DNA from: Amblyomma americanum
Taxonomy: Eukaryota; Arthropoda; Arachnida; Ixodida; Ixodidae
Assembly: GCF_052857255.1 (NCBI RefSeq)
Contig: NC_135506.1
Span: 75,783,056-75,847,055, forward strand
Length of the DNA: 64,000 nt
Reading direction: 5' to 3'
The position numbers and the translations under genes were made by a program. A model generated the notes under the pieces. That model saw nothing but the letters and a program-made list of their open reading frames with translations. It was not told where the DNA came from and did no database searches. Within the stretch, counting starts at the first letter, position 1. Each line of letters opens with the position of its first letter. Below, piece by piece: positions 51,980 through 62,791 of the stretch.

Positions 51980-54109
51980 GATCTGGGAGTTTTCAACACC
52001 GCTGGCTCTGCACAACAGCTGCTGAAAAGGCCGGGTGTAGCTGCTCCCGACATCAAGGGTTCAACTCAACAGCTCAAGCAAAACCAGGAAAGAAGAGATG
52101 CTGGGGATTTCACACAGCAGTTGATGTCTGATCAGGCAAATGACATGATGGCCAGGGCTTCTGAAATGGAGCTGCAAAAAAGCCCAGCTGAAGCTTCCAA
52201 GGCAGCTGGGACCATGGTCAAGAGTGGCGTCGTCGTGCCTTCTCCTGTTCTGCATCAGAGTGAGTCGCTAACGCTTTGTTCCTTTCTCTGTGCCGAGGCT
52301 GAGCAGTTTCGCGTGGTTCCTGGAGAGCCGTGTTGCGCATGCGCGGGGGGCAGTGACATCACACGGCGCACAGCTGGCGCGCCGCCGCCGCGCATGCCTC
52401 GCACGCCTCGCCGGTCTGCACATCTTCTGGAAACCGCACCACGTGACTGGTCACGTGACCAACCGCGTGACCAATCATGTGACCAGCCACGGCGCCTCGT
52501 CACCGGCAGCTGCTCCGCGCTATGTGACCGACCACGTGGCCAACCGCGTGATCAACCCCTCCTGCACACTCAATAAAAAAAACCCTGTGTCGAGACTGGG
52601 GATTGTACCAGGGCCTTTGGCATTTGAGGCGGAGGTGCTACCACTCCGCCACGACAGCTCCAGGTTTAACAGTGAATAAGGACGCATGTAGTGAATGAGC
52701 GCCTTTCATATATTAACTCTTCCAAACCAGATGTCGCTGCGCTTACGCTACGTATATCCTGGCTTAACAGAGCTAGGCCATCATCAATTTTTCTTGGCAT
52801 TTTGTTATAGTCCATCCTCACTAATTAAATTAGCACAAGCAGCTCTCGTCACCTATTCTGTCTCGGAATGTTTTCTAGAAATTAAATTTTTTAGTTTTAC
52901 AGCTTGTTGGTATGGCTGTTGTTGTGCAAAGTGGGCATATCCTTTTAGACTGCACTCATCATTTAAATTAGAGGAAGGGTTTTTCAACCTTAACAGTATA
53001 TTTAGACCTATTTAAAGCTAGTTTTGTAATGTGAAAAAATTAACTGCTATTTTCTGGCGGTCATGTACACAGTTGTGTACAAAGTGCTGCAGTGGTTAGA
53101 AATTGCAGCATTAAAGACATTAGGATTTTTATGTAATTACTCGAGGATCCACGCAGTCGTAACTTTTTTTTTAGTAAGTTTTTCATGAGTCATAAATTTT
53201 TTATCCTAGAAACTTCCTCACTAAAGTCCAGCCCTGGTGCCTTATAGCTTCAGCACGTAAATATTGATGACTCCAATTCAAAGGTTCGCAAACATTCTTG
53301 CAACTTTTTTGCTAATTCATGTGATTGCTTTTACATTTTCAGTACCTGACACGAATGGAAAACCTCTCAGTGCACGTGCCAAGTGAGAGACTTAGCGCCT
53401 GGACTGAGAAGCGAGAATTGGGTCGAGCCAAGTGTGTGGTACACAACATCTGTGTGCATCCTGAAAGGCGATGAGGCGCTCTTGCCTTCATACACGGTGG
53501 TTCTGTCACAGAGTAAGTTCCATGTGTGCATGGCTCCATTCTTTCAGTTCAGGGCACAGGTCTTCAAAATATGTTTTTGAATGGAATGGTGGGATGCTAT
53601 TGGGCCTGAAATTATTGTAGGGAAGGCCTCATAAGATTGGGTTGGATGGAATTTTGTGGTCAATTTTTTCTTGCTTGCCGGCGGGTTCTGGCGTCAAGAG
53701 AGGTACATATATATGTGCACTCTAAGGTGCTCATTTTCTTGACAGAATTGAGAACTGCATGCACTCTGAAGGACAGCTGGTTGCGTATTTTACTGTCAAT
53801 CTCGCATCAAAACGCAGCTTTGGAAGCTTGTGTTTCATGGATCTTGGTGCTGCTGGCTCAGTCGGCAGCAAGAGTTTGATGATTGTGAGTGCTGAGGATC
53901 AGATTCATCGCAGTGCTGTTTCATGCCACCTCCTGGTATTGGTATTAATGGATGGAGCATGCACAGCCCCTCATACGTGCTGTCCTTTCATGTGGTTGGC
54001 TCGCGAGACGTGACGGTCCCAGAATTGATTTTTCTACACACCCACATCCCGTAAACTTTTACTGCAGGCTGTACATGCAAGTTCAGTGTATAGTACTAAG
54101 AGGCTGTAG
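51980..54109 (+). CDS. Unidentified host gene, four phase-consistent 3' exons
   Basis: The exons are 51980-52259, 53343-53382, 53746-53884 and 54068-54109. Each internal boundary has AG before and GT after: tgttctcag|gat, cagA|gtgagt, cattttcag|tac, gccaa|gtgaga, cttgacag|aa, gatt|gtgagt, actgcag|gct. The phases fit at every junction and give one frame to TAG at 54107-54109. The first exon is polar with a repeated QQL theme (STQQLKQNQERRDAGDFTQQ). Later exons read PDTNGKPLSARA, then MHSEGQLVAYFTVNLASKRS and FMDLGAAGSVGSKSLMI, ending AVHASSVYSTKRL. No known domain is recognised. A SINE-like repeat lies in the first intron. Upstream exons were not secured. Confidence 0.5.
52270..52670 (-). mobile_element. 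SINE-like repeat with tRNA-like head and clustered CACGTGAC motifs
   Basis: On the minus strand a tRNA-like head begins near 52668: A box (tcgtggcggagtggtagcac) and a B-box-like ctggtacaatccc. A short T-rich stretch follows, then a body with gttggccacgtggtcggtca and repeated ggtcacgtgacc and ggtcacgcggtt phrases (52430-52560), then GC-rich sequence to about 52290. It lies in the first visible intron of the gene at 51980-54109. Confidence 0.5.
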
Positions 54110-54706
54110 TAACACTACTGAAAACTATTGATTTTGGAAGTGCCATTTGCAAAGCCTTGAAAATCCTGAAATATTGAGTACTTCAAGGAAAGCCTCTTAA
54201 ATGTGAGGTAGTGATGGCAAATGCAGTGAAACTTCATTGATACATTTTCTAAAGAGTTTGATGAAAAAAATCATCCAGAAAACTAGATTGAAAACCACCA
54301 AGGTTTTGAAAAATGCGACTGAGAATGAAGGCACAAAGGCATTTATTGACACTTTGGCTTCCTCTAAAGGTTGGTTTACGCTTGATTGCACAAGATCTGA
54401 AGAACTTCAGTGGTGCTTATAGAGTCCAGTCTCATTTGCGTTCTCTTTAGCGCGAAATAATCTTATTGAGTGTCTAGGCCGGCGACTGCTGTGGTGAAAG
54501 TAGGACCTCTTGAGAGTCATTTTCGGATGCTTTGAAAAAATTTTTAAGTAGTCGTAAATTTATCTGTGTAATTCTAATTCTGAAAATGTATTACTTCATT
54601 GGTTTCTGGTTAGAATTGACAAATGTTTAAGGGGGAAGTGGAACTAAAATACAGATTTTCGGAAAAAGATTGTGTTTTTAATTTTGAGTTGTTTTAGATT
54701 GCTGGT
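54110..54706. other. No recognisable gene
   Basis: AT-rich sequence. A ttaagggggaagtgg tract at 54628 resembles termini at about 58588 (inverted) and 62408, perhaps ends of another element family. Confidence 0.35.
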
Positions 54707-57070
54707 TTAAACCTTTCGCCGTCACGGACGTACCGGTTTGTCTTCGTGCTTCCTCCCACAGTGTCACTGGCGTACCGGTACATTCTCTATCGTGCGTTCA
54801 AAATTTCGTGCTGGAGCGCAAAGCTGGCGCTCCTGAACTGGCCGCCATCTTTTGAAACTTTCTACAAGTTCGTATTTTCGCCCTGCACTGTTTTGGTACA
54901 TGTATTGAAGAGTACGGGGTGACTGTCACTCCATCTATTTCTTTGCTGAATGGCGTGGTCGCTCTGCATTCGCTGGATCATGCGTCGCGCATGTGGCTAT
55001 GGGTTCAAGGGTTGTTCTGCCATCTCCGCTGGCTTGAAGGTTTCTATCTTTCTTCTGTTGGCGTATCTGCTACGGGGCATCAAGTTCAGGGGCACACGTC
55101 GTTGCCTCTCCAAAAAGAGGCGGACACATGACTCGATTGCTGCTTTCGCTCTCTCGCCGCACCCTCGCTTCTGGCTTGCAGCAGTAAATGTAAAGCCCCT
55201 CAAACCTTGCTTTAGCATTTTTTCATCCCCCTCTGTCTTCTTGATCACACAACGTCCCATTTCTCTCCGTTGTGCGGGCCACTGAAAGCACATCCTCCCT
55301 GCGCGTGGTTACTTTTGGATGGCTGAGTGCGCGGGTCCTTCGTCTGCTCACTGGAGCGGTGGCTCTTCTGATTCTGGATACGAGCCAAGCTCGGACTCTG
55401 GCAGCGTCTCATCCGAGGAAGAGGTGAGTTCCGCACTGTCAGATTCGGATGTTGAAACGGTGGGACCATTGTCCCGGAAGCGTGCACGGCAAACGGAAAC
55501 TATGTGGAAGAAATGCGATTTCTCACCTACGTTGTTTCCTTTCGACGCGTCACGTTCACGACCGTCTGCGAGTGCAACTCTTCAACTGGATGCGCAAGAA
55601 GGTGACTATTTCAAGCTGTTTTTTGATGAGCCAATCGTTTCACACATCGTGAGTGAAACGATTCCGTTTGGGCAAGTGAAGACAAGCGCACAAAGAGTTG
55701 CACGCACGTTACGGCTGAAAGCTTTGGTGGAGACATGTAGCAGGAACGTACTGTTTCTTTGAAGTCGTTCTGCTGATGAGGCTGATAAGAAAGAATGCCT
55801 TGCAAAACTAATGAAGCTCGAATCCTATGTTGCACACACCATTTCTTGCAACCATTTTTTCGTTGAACCACTTCCTGCTCCTCCTGTGGCTCCTCTATCT
55901 GAGTAACTCCACAGATGTCGTAGATCAGCTGAGAACAGTGCGGCCATTTATGGAAGCAATTCAGAGCAAGCTGAGTAGCATACTAATTCCGCACCAAGAC
56001 CTGTGCACAGACGAGTCTATGATGTCATGGAAAGGGCGGCTGTCATTTTGGCAATACATTCTTTCGAAAAGGCACCACTTTGGTGTCAAGTTCTTTGTTC
56101 TTTGTGATGTCAAAACCGGCTACATTTTGAAATTTGTTGTGTACACTGGAGCGACGACAAACATGACCATGGTCAAGGATTTGGGATTTTCTAGCTTCAT
56201 CGTTCTAGAGCTGCTTGAAGACTACTTCGGAAAAGGACAGTCGCTATTTGTAGATAATTGGTACAGTAGTCCAGCACTGTTCAACTGCCTTCAAGATAAA
56301 AAAACCAAACACATGTGGAACTGTTTGGACCAATAGGAAGGGGCTTCTAAATTTCTCAAAAAAGATGAAAAAAGGGGAAGTGGTGTCATATCATACCAAG
56401 ACGCTTCTTGCGCTAAAATGGTAAGACAAGAGAGAAGTACATGTCCTAACGTCGATGTATGATGCATGTCTGGAAGACACAGGGAAGGAGGATAGGGTAA
56501 CAGGCGAGAACGAGCGAAAGCCCACGTGTTCTCGAATACAGTATGAAGATGGGATTATTGGACAAGACGGACATGGTGATGAGTTTCGCTGAAAGCATTA
56601 GGAAGAGCCTCAAGTGGTACAAAAAGTTTTTTTTTTCATATTATGGACATGGGAATGCCTTTATCTTGTGGTGTGATAATGGGGGATGCAAAACATTCAG
56701 TGAATTTCGCTTGAATATTGTGTACTAACTGATTCAAGAATTCCACACTGCTAGGAGGAGAGGTGGAAAACAGAGCGGTGTTGACCCAACGAGGCTCACG
56801 ACACTTTCCCCAGATGGTTCCTCCTGAGCAGTGTTTTTTTTTCATATTATCCTCATTTATAGTCAGGCTGATGGTGATGATGATTGTGATGTTTACTAAC
56901 AACAGCTGCAGAACACTGAAATGGGCATATTCCGTTGACTATGTTATTTGTATACCAATCATAATCAAAAATAAATTGCTATGCTCATGCCCTGTTATGC
57001 TCGTTCCCTGAAGCCAAGCCGACCCTGGGGATGCGTCACGGCCAGAAATGCCCGGCAGCGGAAGGGTTAA
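54707..57070 (+). mobile_element. piggyBac-type element with TTAA target duplication
   Basis: Element 54711-57066, flanked by TTAA at 54707-54710 and 57067-57070. The left end accttt(c)gccgtcacgg and the inverted right end cccttccgctgccggg are imperfect TIRs, and both subterminal regions contain a gtcacgg phrase. Inside is a decayed piggyBac transposase on the plus strand. Confidence 0.8.
55319..56830 (+). pseudogene. piggyBac-like transposase, frameshifted
   Basis: The acidic N-terminus starts at the ATG at 55320 (MAECAGPSSAHWSGG, then SDSGSVSSEEE) and runs 147 codons to a TGA. The second frame (55827-56336) contains RTVRPFMEAIQSKLSSI and CTDESMMSWKGRLSFW with the first catalytic Asp, VKFFVLCDVKTGYILKFVVY, and FVDNWYSSPALFNCL with the second. 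After a stop and frame change, MGLLDKTDMVMSFAESIRKS (56549 on) supplies the third Asp, followed by LKWYKKFFF. A C-terminal block RLNIVYQLIQEFHTARRRGG follows near 56710-56770. The enzyme would excise and insert at TTAA. All three acids are present but at least three lesions separate them. Confidence 0.82.
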
Positions 57071-59232
57071 TGAAGAATATTCTTTCCAAGTTTGGTTGTT
57101 ATCTGAGCAATAGAAAAGAAGAAAATTGATTCTTTTCATGAGGCGGTGGTACGACGTCGAAGGAGACTATGAACGCTCTTTTCAGGACGCGGCCACGGTG
57201 CGGGAAAAATGAGGATGCAGACTGAATGCCCATGTTAGAAAGTTTGTTTTTTGCACACTTTAGTCAAGGAAGACTTTCTGCGGAGGATTTGTCATGACAC
57301 TAACGAAAAACTAAAAAAATAAATGCTTATTTCTGGCCGCGGCAACTGCCAAGTGGCTGGCAAAACAAAAACAGGACCTCGGATTGGCGGAAATATACTA
57401 TGTGGTCACCCAACACTGTTTTTTCGCCATTCAGAGTTACTCCCACTTTGGTTGTGTTCAACGCTTGCTATCTGTTATGTTTTCTTCCTTCTGCGAGTTT
57501 ATTGCGGTCAGCGGGTGGCCGGTGGTGTGACTGGATGATGCCCGCAGCGAAGGCTTCGATACGGAGAAGCTTTGGGAAATGAAAATGCACCATGAAAGCG
57601 AGAGGCCTAGAAAGCACAGGGGGACCGCCAGCAAGTGAGCCTCTGCTTGTGCATTCACCAGGCCCATGCCTGCCACTAGCGATAGACGTGAACTTTTGAA
57701 ACTCCAATGTTGGTTCTTCACCCGAATACCGAATTTACATCACTAAGAACCGTGGAGGTTGCAGAGCTACTAGAATAGTACTGCAGACTGTACTAGAATT
57801 TGACGAGGTTGCACGTGGCATCAAGAGTGCTTGAAAATCTGGAACTAGAACATGGAGTCTAGACGATGAAGCACATCCAGCAAGCAGGCCATCAAAGTAT
57901 TTCACGAGTGAAGGCAAGGGCAATAGACAGCTCTAAAGCTGAAAAAAATAATAAAAAGGCTAGAAGCAATCGCCACAGAGCAGCATCGTGTTGAAGAGGA
58001 GGGCCCGACCTATGAAGCAGGGCACTTTGAGTAATATTTTTTTTTACCCCAAAATAAAATAGCATGTTCTGAAATCTTTGCTTATTTTTCTCAGTTTGCA
58101 GTTTTTGAGAAAACAAAACCGTTAGAACTGTTAGGAAAACTATCATTTCCAAACTGCATTGCCAAAGGCTGCTTTCAAGGTGGTTTCTCGACTGGAATTT
58201 TTTCAGGAACAAGGTAAGGTGCTCTTTCGGTGGCTAAATATTTTCGAACACAAAATATTTCGAGATGTCTGACATATAATCACAAAAAAAAATAGAACTT
58301 TTACACAAATGGTATAAAAACATGTAGCCAGCCTTATCCTGCACTATACACATTCTAGAAGATATCTAATTACTAACAGTTAGTATTACTCCATTGTTTT
58401 CGAAATGATAGTTTTCCTAAGCAGTCACATCTCACTGCTTATTATGATAGCCATAACTTCTTTTCTGTTTGAGCTAGGGAGCTGAAATTTTGAATGTAGT
58501 CTAATGAGAAGATACACCATCCCTGAAAATTTTATCACAGTTGGTTCAGTGGTGCCAAAGTTGGCTGTTCAACCTAGCATCCCCCCTTAGAAAGAAAGCT
58601 GCTCTTGAGGGTAGCTTTCCCTCCGTGCATGGCATGGTAATGGGTTGCAGTGTAATATACAGCGTGGTAATTATTTCATCCGATGCACTATAACACATTG
58701 CAGAGTGCATAAAAGTTGCTGTGTCTTAACAGATACAAGGTTTCATCATTAGTAAGCATGCACTACCGAGCGCATCGCTGTTGCCGTCATCTGAAGACGT
58801 CTCCAGCTTTTGAACGAAGTTGGTCACTGTCGAAAACACTTTAGATCGTCAGTAACGCTGCTGCCTGAACTGCTTCAAAAAGCAACTCTTTTTCTCAGGA
58901 CAGCGCTGGCATTGGCATTTTTCGTGTGTGATGTCATTAGGAAATGACTGTTGTCAGGCTTAAAACACACGTTAAAGGTGCGAAATGTGTTTTGTTCGCC
59001 GAGATCTGTCTCCCTCTGGTGTTGAAAATTGCAAGCAATGCATTTGGCGACCATAACATGTCTTCGGTTTTGGGAGCAGCATAACATGGGCAGGACGAGT
59101 GTGACTCAGTCATTGGGGATATTGGTACAATCTTTCATGACAAGTACAGCTCAGGGTTGGCAGTTAAAGGAGTGTAAACACCAAATTTTCATTTACATTT
59201 TTTTCTTCTTTGGGAATGTCTGGGAGATATTT
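57071..59232. other. No recognisable gene
   Basis: Mixed AT-rich sequence without supported exons. It contains a possible element end (cccccctta at about 58580-58588). Confidence 0.35.
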
Positions 59233-59310
59233 ACCGTATATACTCGCGTAATGAACCCACTTATTTTCGGAGTCTCTATGGGGGGTGGGTGCATTACGTG
59301 AGAAAAAGTT
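59233..59310 (+). mobile_element. Terminus related to the TA-flanked TIR element at 8418
   Basis: The sequence taccgtatatactcgcgtaa followed by tgaacccac and gggtgcattacg matches the taccgtatttacgcgcataa terminus and the repeated subterminal style of 8416-9490. A reciprocal end is not obvious. The phrase gcgagtgggttcaatgcgtt near 60090 may be the remains of the other side. Confidence 0.45.
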
Positions 59311-60424
59311 TCAAGTATTTTTTTAGAGTCAAAATTTCATCATGCGCCGCCAGCCCGTACTTACGTCTGTCCGTCCATCCATCATCAACAAAAGCATGCG
59401 GTCAGACGTGATTGTGCTGGCATTGCTTTGAATCGTTCAGTTCTAAGGTGTTTTCCACTATATGCCGGTTATCCTGCTTGTACGGCGATGTATGCTTCGG
59501 TGGAAAACAGCGCATTCCGACCATTTTGTGATAGCCAGCGGTGCCGGCAAATCGTGGGGAGATATAGCCAACATTCTGAACACTGGCCCTCAAGGTCAGG
59601 TGTGCATTGTTTACGTGAGGTTAAAAAAACATGCAGGGTGGTGAGGGGTTAATCATTTTTGCTTTCGATCTCGTGCTTACCAAATCGCTTTCTGGTCTGA
59701 AGGTCCTGCTTCCTTCACAGCACTTCAGGTAGAGGATGTTTTATAGGGTTCTGGTTTAAACTGCTGTGCTCCTCTCCATTGCTCGAGCGTCCGCCAGCTT
59801 TCTAAGGCTGGCGCGCAGGAGTACGCCAAGCAAGCCACCACCGCCAGCACTTCTGTCAGGACCGCACGTCTTGGCTGAGCAGACCCCCCCCCCCCCCCCG
59901 CCCCTTCATCTTTGATAGGAGCTCTCGTCAAAATATCAACGCGCTATGATGTTATCCGGGCAGCATCTTGGCGAGCTGCCAAGGTCTGCACTGCGATCTG
60001 CTTGAAAACAGGAATGAATGCGGTACCAAAAGTTCATGGTTTAAAAACAAATTTTCCCGCACAAAAGTAGAGGGGAGGGGGGTTCATATGCGAGTGGGTT
60101 CAATGCGTTAATATGCACATTTTGATTCCCGAAAAAAACTCTATAACGCGAGTCATTCGAAATAATGAATGGCAGAAAAATGTATTCAGAAAAATAACTA
60201 GCTATGAATAAGGCCTGCTTCTGTGCATAGTGGCTGGTAGTGAAGTTGAAATCAGATGTTGCTTTAGTACCCACAAGCCCATTATTTTAGTCACCGTTAT
60301 GCTTAAAATAATGCGGTGCAGCTTGACATGCCTAGTAATCTGTGATACACTTCATGGCGTTTCATGGCAACCTGACTTAACTCCTACATCTGTCCACACC
60401 CCACGAACCGCTACTATTTACCAG

Positions 60425-60523
60425 GACTCTGTCGGCAGACAGGAGCTGAATGCGGCTTTGTATGTAGTACTACAGCCTGCAGAGAGAGATTTCTTCACAA
60501 CCATGCTTGGAACACGAAAAATG
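60425..60523 (+). CDS. Putative exon of an unidentified host gene
   Basis: A 33-codon exon between an acceptor (actatttaccag) and donor (atg|gtaagg), both at codon boundaries, reads DSVGRQELNAALYVVLQPAE then RDFFTTMLGTRKM. A possible terminal exon follows at 61405 after tttctttttgccag, with YTIPAGHVH and a stop. Nothing is recognised. Confidence 0.3.
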
Positions 60524-60834
60524 GTAAGGTGCGCTTACTGGGCGTCTTCGCACTGTAAAACATGCTACCACAAAAGAAAAATGCCACCACTCGGTCATTT
60601 ACACTTTTTCACTGTATTCCTCTTATGCCCTGCACTCAAAATGCAGAAAATACATCGTCTGTTTGGGGCGGTAGAGATTTTGTTCTCATCACTGTCCATA
60701 TTAACGGGGCAAAAATACATGGACCACAATGGACTCTGTCCACTTTCCCCACTTCCACTGTCTGAACAGCGAGCTTCCGGAGGCATAAAGACCTTGAAAA
60801 GGTTTTGTCCCAAGAAAAATTGTCCATAATTTTA

Positions 60835-60878
60835 GTCGTCCATATTAACAGGATTCGTATTAACGAGGCACAACTGTA
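60835..60878. mobile_element. Tigger/pogo-type right terminus
   Basis: The sequence gtccatattaacaggattcgtattaacgag... ends caactg followed by TA at 60877-60878. Inverted it is cagttgtgcctcgttaatac, the usual form of Tigger-type ends. The left end of this copy was not found. Confidence 0.5.
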
Positions 60879-61399
60879 CATGTATCCCCATATGGAATTG
60901 GCTTACACCTGTTAAATTATTTATAATTGAAATATTTGTTTCATGCAGTTTTAGTTTCTGTTTCAACAGCTAAATTATGGGCATTATATTAAACTTTAGT
61001 TTGTCATGCGAGGCCTGAAAAAAAAGCAGTATAATTGTTGTTTTGTCGTTTTGATTCATTGCTACTGTTGCGCCACCCTGTTTAAGAACTGGATTGACAA
61101 TAAATGAAGGAGTGGCTAAAATGTTTTTGTGTTCCTCACATGACTAAAACTAGCACTGACATCATATCCATCGTTTCACTGCTGAATTCAAAGAGCATGA
61201 GAGGAGGGATTCAGTTATGAACTGTTTACTAGGTGTAAGTAAATTCCACATGGCATTTTACTTTTGTTAATGTCTTGCGCATCATCACAAAGCACAGCCA
61301 GCCAAAATATGGTGTCTGGGCTAGTAAGGTGCATGGCTTCATTGAAAGCTAATGTCTCCATAGAGTGTATAAATGCGTCATCTGTAATTTTTTCTTTTT

Positions 61400-61780
61400 G
61401 CCAGTACACCATTCCTGCTGGACATGTACATTGACCGTGAAGTGGCCGTGCAACCTATCGTTCGATGGCAGCACTCGGACCAAGTAGGCGGAAGCGCTGG
61501 CGGCCTCCCAACTTGTTGAGTATCTTGTCACGAGGGGCCACATTGACCTCAACCTGAGCCCTAAGACATGCTCGGACCAGGAGCTGAGGAAGTGAATGAG
61601 CCAGCGCATGGCGCCCATGTCAGTGGCCCTGCTAGAGAGCTCTGTGCCTACCATGCAAGATCTCGTCACACAGTTTGAGGCAAGGGCCGACAACCAGTGT
61701 CCGACTCTCTTTCTGCCGACTCATGTGTGCTGCATTGGATGTAAAAGTTTTGCTCACGCCTTAACCCTTTTGTGCAAGTT
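61400..61780 (+). pseudogene. Decayed coding remnant of unknown identity
   Basis: Plus-strand text reads FLLDMYIDREVAVQPIVRWQ and then, after a frame change, LVEYLVTRGHIDLNLSPKTC, a stop, and SQRMAPMSVALLESSVPTMQ. The GC content is higher than in the flanks and the text looks like a former protein. I do not recognise the family. Confidence 0.35.
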
Positions 61781-62791
61781 CAGAAAATGTGGCTGATATG
61801 CATGCATGAGGACACAATGAGCGGATTCGTTGTGTCTTTATAGCCGTTTCTGCCTTCTGAGGTTGTGTCGGTACTTTGAAGGGGTATAGACACCTAACTT
61901 TTGGGTGTGTTTTTTTGTTTTTAATGATGCATAAGGCATTATTATACATGAATTACCATGTGGTATTTTCCTACGACCGCTAATTTATTTATGATCGAAT
62001 TACTTTCTCGTGCTGTTTTGGTTTCGGTTTCAACAGCGGAATGGTAGCTGTGATCTCAAAGTGTGTTTATAGGTCACGTGAGGCATGCAGTATAATCACT
62101 GCTTCTACATTCACTGTCATTACGGCTCTTGAGGAAGGATGGTTTCAGTGCTCTAGTGAATTAAAACGATGAAGCAGCTATTATATAGTCGTTTTTCCAT
62201 GGCTCATATGACATATAATTGCACTTTGACGTCACAGCCATCGTCTGGCTGTTGAAATGGAAACAGAAACAGCGTGACAGAAAAGTTTGATTGTAAATTA
62301 CTTGGCAGCCATAGGCGAATACCACATGGTTATTCATGCATAGTAGTGTCTTCTGCTTCATTGTAGAGAAGAGAACATGCCATGAAAATTAGGTGTCTAT
62401 ACTCTCTTTAAGGGGGAAGGCAGCTCTTTGGAGCAAAATCGATTTTCTAAAAATTTACTTTTCAAAATCTGCAGCTTTTTTGTTGTAGTCTGTGAATTTT
62501 GTAACCTCGAGAGTCAATATTTGAGCTGTAAAATGAGTATAAAACTTCGATCCCTGCTCTCTCTGAGTAGATTTTCACACAAGAACAGGGCTTTTTCTGC
62601 GACATGCTATTATCATTCTACTGTAGTGATCGCCACCATCTTGGCTTCATTTGAAAGAGCTGCTTTTCATTTTTAATTTTGTGTCATTGCTGCTCTTTTA
62701 TGCTTACTGGATAAGGAAGAAAATGCCGCCAAATTGCTGTCGTAACGTGCCATGCTATTCGCTAGTCGATGCAGGTTACTGAAGGCTGCTG
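61781..62791. other. No recognisable gene
   Basis: AT-rich sequence. A tttaagggggaaggcagctc tract at about 62408 may be an end of an unidentified element family. Confidence 0.35.

Noticed and set aside
55770..55800. Possible hammerhead ribozyme core (ctgatgag followed by gaaa)
   Set aside because: It lies within the piggyBac coding region, and the helices I and II needed are not evident.
54628..58588. A 4-kb TIR element with ttaaggggg ends enclosing the piggyBac copy
   Set aside because: Only about ten terminal bases agree and no duplication was seen; a third similar tract at 62408 suggests a family but the boundaries are unsupported.
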